From Planctomycetota bacterium (GTDB taxonomy: Bacteria; Planctomycetota; Phycisphaerae; UBA1845; PWPN01), in assembly GCA_029550525.1 (NCBI GenBank), contig JAKPHF010000077.1:1-64000 (forward strand): a stretch of DNA of 64,000 nucleotides, given 5' to 3'. How positions within the stretch are numbered: the stretch's first letter is position 1; each line of letters starts with the position of its first letter. The notes under the pieces are model-generated. The model had not been told where the DNA came from, ran no database searches, and worked only from the letters and a program-made list of their open reading frames with translations. Positions 61,302 to 64,000 of the stretch are shown here, piece after piece. The position numbers and the translations under genes were made by a program.

Positions 61302-62910
61302 CAGCAGTTCTGCCCACGGTGGAGCGGGTGCGGCAAGGTTCGGCAGGCAGGCCCGTCGTCCCGTTGCTTCCTGCGACCGGCGGGCCGGCAGCCCAGGACG
61401 CACCAGTGTACCGGCTGACTCTCCTTCCGTCATCACGAGCCCGAATCTCGCCCCTCAGCGGCGGATCGCGGCGCTCGGCATCGCAGCGGTGATGGCCGGC
61501 TTGGCGGGCTGCGTCTTCGACGAGCGCGCCATCCCCATGAAATCCGAGTATTTTGTGCCGGTCCGGGTATCCGCCGAACCGGAGGCCGCGGGGCATGTGT
61601 CCCAAGGACGGGATGGCCAGGCGGATCGCGTCGAGCTCGTGACCGACCGCACCGGCCCGGCTCGGGTCGCCAACACACGCGAGTGGCTGCGAGCGGCCCA
61701 CGCCCAGCTCGAACATCTTCTGCCCCCGAGGGGCCGACGCGTCCTGTTGACCGAGGACATGCTCGACGAACAGGGCCGCCCGGTTGACGTCTACCGCTAC
61801 TTCGATCGTCCTCCCGAGACGCTCAACAAGCTCCACCAGAACTGGAACGGCATGGTCCACACGGGGCAGGCCGTCAGTCGGTCCGAAGCCATCGACGAGC
61901 CCGTCCCGCCTTGGGAGGGGTTCCGCACCGTCTGGATCCCCGTGGCCGAGCGGATCAGTCTGCACGGACGTCTGGCGGTGCAGACCGGCCCCGACGGCGA
62001 ACCCGTCGACGCCGATTGCATCGTGCTGATCCCCGGTTTCCTCGGCGACAACGCCGTGTTGCGCACGCGCGATCTGGCGTTCGCGCTGCGCGATCGCGGT
62101 TTCCACGTGCTCGCCCTGGAACTGCGCGGGCACGGCCGCGTTGAGTACTACTACCCTGACGTCTATTACAACTTCGGCGTCATCGAGACGCAGGACTTGA
62201 TGCGCGTCTCGGAGTGGCTCCAGGATCATCACCCGTTCATCCGTAATACGGGTTTGATCGGTTTCTGCTGGGGCGGCAACCATGCCATGTTGGCCGCCTG
62301 GTACGACGGCCGCCGGCCCGACGACCCGAGCATCACGCCGCGCGTGGCCGCTCACCTCGATCCGCCCACCGGACGCAAACACTACACCGCCGGCGTGATC
62401 GCGTTCTCGCCCGTGCTTACCTGGGAACGGCTCATGGAGGATGCGGACACGCCGCGCGAGGACATGTGGACTGATCCGTCCATGTATTTCTTCCAACAGA
62501 CGGTCAAGAGCCGCATGCGCCGCAAGGGCTATCCGGAAGTCTCGGGCAGTCTCCGCCGGCTGATTAACTACGAGTTCGCTCACTCGGAGTTCGGGCCGTC
62601 GTTCCCCATCGTGGAGGGGTATCAGTTCCTGCGCTTCATGCCGCACCGCGGCCAGCCCGACGGCGACAAAATGGAATTCGCGCGGATTCCCGTGCTCATG
62701 GTCACGTCGGTGAACGATCCGTTTCTGCCCGCTCAGGACATGGCCGACTTCACCGCCCGGACCGACAACCCGCTGGTCGCGACGCTCATCCTTCGCGGCG
62801 GCGGGCATATCGGCTTCGGCCCGTACAATCCCGCGTACTTCTACAGTTTGATTCTCAACTACTTCGACCCGGTCCATGGCGCAGCCGCCGTCGCGGGTAC
62901 ACGCGAGTAG
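61279..62910 (+). CDS. Lipoprotein alpha/beta hydrolase with a cysteine nucleophile
   Basis: 543 residues from the ATG at 61279, though the first 50 look non-native. A lipobox ends at Cys78 (MAGLAGC). The hydrolase domain has the nucleophile elbow GFCWGGN, which uses Cys in place of Ser as in PHA synthases and dienelactone hydrolases; acid in VTSVNDPFLP and base in GGGHIGF. The oxyanion region is IVLIPGFLGDNAV. It could be a PHA-synthase-like acyltransferase or an esterase on the outer face of a membrane. No other in-frame ATG, GTG or TTG nearer the lipobox is evident. Confidence 0.72.
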   Translation: MKYLGVYISSSAHGGAGAARFGRQARRPVASCDRRAGSPGRTSVPADSPSVITSPNLAPQRRIAALGIAAVMAGLAGCVFDERAIPMKSEYFVPVRVSAEPEAAGHVSQGRDGQADRVELVTDRTGPARVANTREWLRAAHAQLEHLLPPRGRRVLLTEDMLDEQGRPVDVYRYFDRPPETLNKLHQNWNGMVHTGQAVSRSEAIDEPVPPWEGFRTVWIPVAERISLHGRLAVQTGPDGEPVDADCIVLIPGFLGDNAVLRTRDLAFALRDRGFHVLALELRGHGRVEYYYPDVYYNFGVIETQDLMRVSEWLQDHHPFIRNTGLIGFCWGGNHAMLAAWYDGRRPDDPSITPRVAAHLDPPTGRKHYTAGVIAFSPVLTWERLMEDADTPREDMWTDPSMYFFQQTVKSRMRRKGYPEVSGSLRRLINYEFAHSEFGPSFPIVEGYQFLRFMPHRGQPDGDKMEFARIPVLMVTSVNDPFLPAQDMADFTARTDNPLVATLILRGGGHIGFGPYNPAYFYSLILNYFDPVHGAAAVAGTRE

Positions 62911-62992
62911 GGGAGATCCGCAATGCTCGCCGCGGGTCGCAACCCGCGACACCTCCTACAATGTTCCGCCGTGGGTTTGACCGCGCCGTTTG

Positions 62993-63018
62993 CCGTGCCG
63001 CGTGCGGCACGGTCTTTT
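62993..63018 (+). terminator. Terminator after the hydrolase
   Basis: Arms CCGTGCCGC (62993-63001) and GCGGCACGG (63004-63012), then TCTTTT. The 2-base loop means the top pairs must open. 82 bases after the stop. Confidence 0.6.
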
Positions 63019-63059
63019 CAGTGCGGCACGGACGTTCCGTTTAGTGGGAGACTCATGCG

Positions 63060-63470
63060 ATGGTCGCTATCGCGCTGGTGAGCGATCTAATCTTCGGTAC
63101 CCGGATCAAGAGTACGGCCGACGAGTTGGGCCTGCCCATGTCCGTGGTTCGCACCGCCGAGGCAGTCGAATCCGCCGCCCATGCCGGTTTGAACGTCGTC
63201 ATCATCGATCTGAGTGTTGAGGGCATCGACCCGGTCGACGTCATCCGCCGTTGCAAGCAGGCCGGGCGAAGCCCGGGCGATGAGTCCGTCGTCGGGTCCG
63301 ATGATGCCGCTGCCAACCCCATGGTCATTGCTTTCGGCTCGCATGTGCAGAAGGATCTGCTTCACGCTGCCGAGCAAGCCGGGGCCGACCTGGTCCTGCC
63401 CCGTTCACGGTTCACCGCTGAGTTGCCCCAACTTCTCGCTCGCTACGCCCAGATGGGCCAGCACCGCTGA
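63060..63470 (+). CDS. Degenerate receiver-like protein
   Basis: 136 residues with a flavodoxin-like alternation. IALVSDLIFGTRIKSTADEL opens it, a lone Asp in VVIIDLSVEG takes the phospho-acceptor place, VIAFGSHVQ follows and ends near ADLVLPRS, where receivers keep Lys. The paired acidic residues and the Lys of true receivers are missing, so phosphorylation is doubtful. ATG at 63060 with GGGAG upstream. Unknown role. Confidence 0.6.
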   Translation: MVAIALVSDLIFGTRIKSTADELGLPMSVVRTAEAVESAAHAGLNVVIIDLSVEGIDPVDVIRRCKQAGRSPGDESVVGSDDAAANPMVIAFGSHVQKDLLHAAEQAGADLVLPRSRFTAELPQLLARYAQMGQHR

Positions 63471-63572
63471 GCACCGCGGCCCGCGCGCACTCATCATACG
63501 GGACTCGGACGCGAGCGGCGGGATTGGCCCCCGCCGACTCATTCCAAATGGGACAGCCCCCGCTGCATTATC

Positions 63573-64000
63573 TCAATGGAGCACGTGCGTCTTACCCGAG
63601 GCGGTTTTGAAGATGGCTTCGCCGGACTCGGATACGCTCACTTCCGTGCAACGTGCGTTGCCGGCTCCGTCCGTGCCCGAATCGCTCACATACGCTGCCG
63701 TAAATACAGCACGCTGACCTCGCACGACCAAGGCCAGGGCCGATCGCTGCTGGCCGCCCGGGAAGCCCGGCACATGTCCGGTGTACGCGGTGAAAGCGCT
63801 CGACGCACTGGCCGTTATGCCCAGTCGGCCCGACGCCTCTTTCCAATCGCCGTTCAGCAGGTTCGCATTCGCGGCGAGCGCCGCGAGCGACTCGCTGCCC
63901 AGCTTCAGATGTGACGACGTCCCGGAATCGCCGCCGGCCGGCTTGATGTTACACGTGAACTCGCCCGGCGCGTTCAGCAGAAACGCGTACTCATGCTCGG
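63573..64000 (-). CDS. C-terminal part of an unknown, probably exported beta-rich protein (cut by window end)
   Basis: The minus-strand frame is open from the window edge to the stop at 63573, about 142 residues, and includes EYAFLLNAPGEFTCNIKPAG, HLKLGSESLAALAANANLLN, ALALVVRGQRAVFTAAYVSD and a final KTASGKTHVLH. Small residues, many Ser/Thr/Ala/Gly and alternating strands suggest an extracellular beta fold. No family recognised. The start lies beyond 64000. Confidence 0.5.
   Translation of the reverse strand, partial: EHEYAFLLNAPGEFTCNIKPAGGDSGTSSHLKLGSESLAALAANANLLNGDWKEASGRLGITASASSAFTAYTGHVPGFPGGQQRSALALVVRGQRAVFTAAYVSDSGTDGAGNARCTEVSVSESGEAIFKTASGKTHVLH

Noticed and set aside
1..64000. 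CRISPR arrays, tRNA or rRNA genes, transposases, prophage
   Set aside because: No regular spacer-repeat pattern, no conserved tRNA T-arm or rRNA stretches, and no transposase or integrase motifs were seen on reading through. A tRNA or covariance-model scan would be decisive for small RNAs.

Overview
This is a GC-rich window of about 62-65% GC from what looks like an anaerobic or facultative member of the Planctomycetota, probably Phycisphaerae-like. That placement is inferred. It rests on a bacterial-microcompartment (BMC) locus with the gene set known from Planctomycetes and Verrucomicrobia, an HU protein with a lysine-rich tail, many short intergenic hairpin repeats, and clostridial-type hydrogen and electron-bifurcation genes. 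No rRNA, tRNA, CRISPR array, transposase or phage gene was seen.

Layout. 1-7.3 kb: the end of an ion-transporter permease, HU, NAD kinase, an unknown TIM-barrel-like protein, a coiled-coil membrane protein and an iron-type substrate-binding lipoprotein. 7.1-17.7 kb (minus strand): a BMC operon with a DeoR repressor, PduL, three BMC-H and three BMC-P shell proteins, acetate kinase, a CoA-acylating aldehyde dehydrogenase, an RpiB-like protein and a class II aldolase, followed by a lipoprotein, an unknown protein with a cargo-like tail and a tiny membrane protein. A 9-bp-arm operator overlaps the promoter upstream of deoR. 17.7-22.4 kb: two small genes too short to stand out by length, each with its own signals, a GNAT acetyltransferase and a B12-binding-type radical SAM protein. 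22.4-26.4 kb: a fused indolepyruvate:ferredoxin oxidoreductase and a small membrane protein.

26.6-49.8 kb is the most striking part. A minus-strand operon, hydC-hydB-hydA-receiver-hydG-aspA-hydF-hydE, encodes a trimeric, probably electron-bifurcating [FeFe]-hydrogenase with all three maturases. Facing it on the plus strand are a membrane histidine kinase, an NtrC-type sigma-54 activator, a receiver protein with a GcvH-like domain that cannot be lipoylated, and an HdrCBA-MvhD-FloxCBA-like electron-bifurcating complex. Good sigma-54 promoters precede hydC and the GcvH-like receiver gene. Upstream of each lies the same cluster of three TGTAT/ATACA half-sites. I read this as one regulon in which the kinase/activator pair controls both the hydrogenase and the Hdr-Flox complex.

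49.9-64 kb: an unknown protein, ilvB-DUF502-ilvN (branched-chain amino acids) with a terminator, a metallophosphatase, a Bcr/CflA exporter, a reductase-type SDR, a large membrane glycosyltransferase-like protein, a lipoprotein alpha/beta hydrolase with a cysteine nucleophile, a degenerate receiver, and the end of a secreted protein cut by the window edge.

How the parts may fit (inference): the BMC would turn deoxysugar-derived lactaldehyde into acyl-CoA, acyl phosphate and ATP, leaving NADH. The bifurcating hydrogenase and Hdr-Flox complex would exchange electrons among NADH, ferredoxin, H2 and a disulfide. The IOR would add reduced ferredoxin from amino-acid breakdown.
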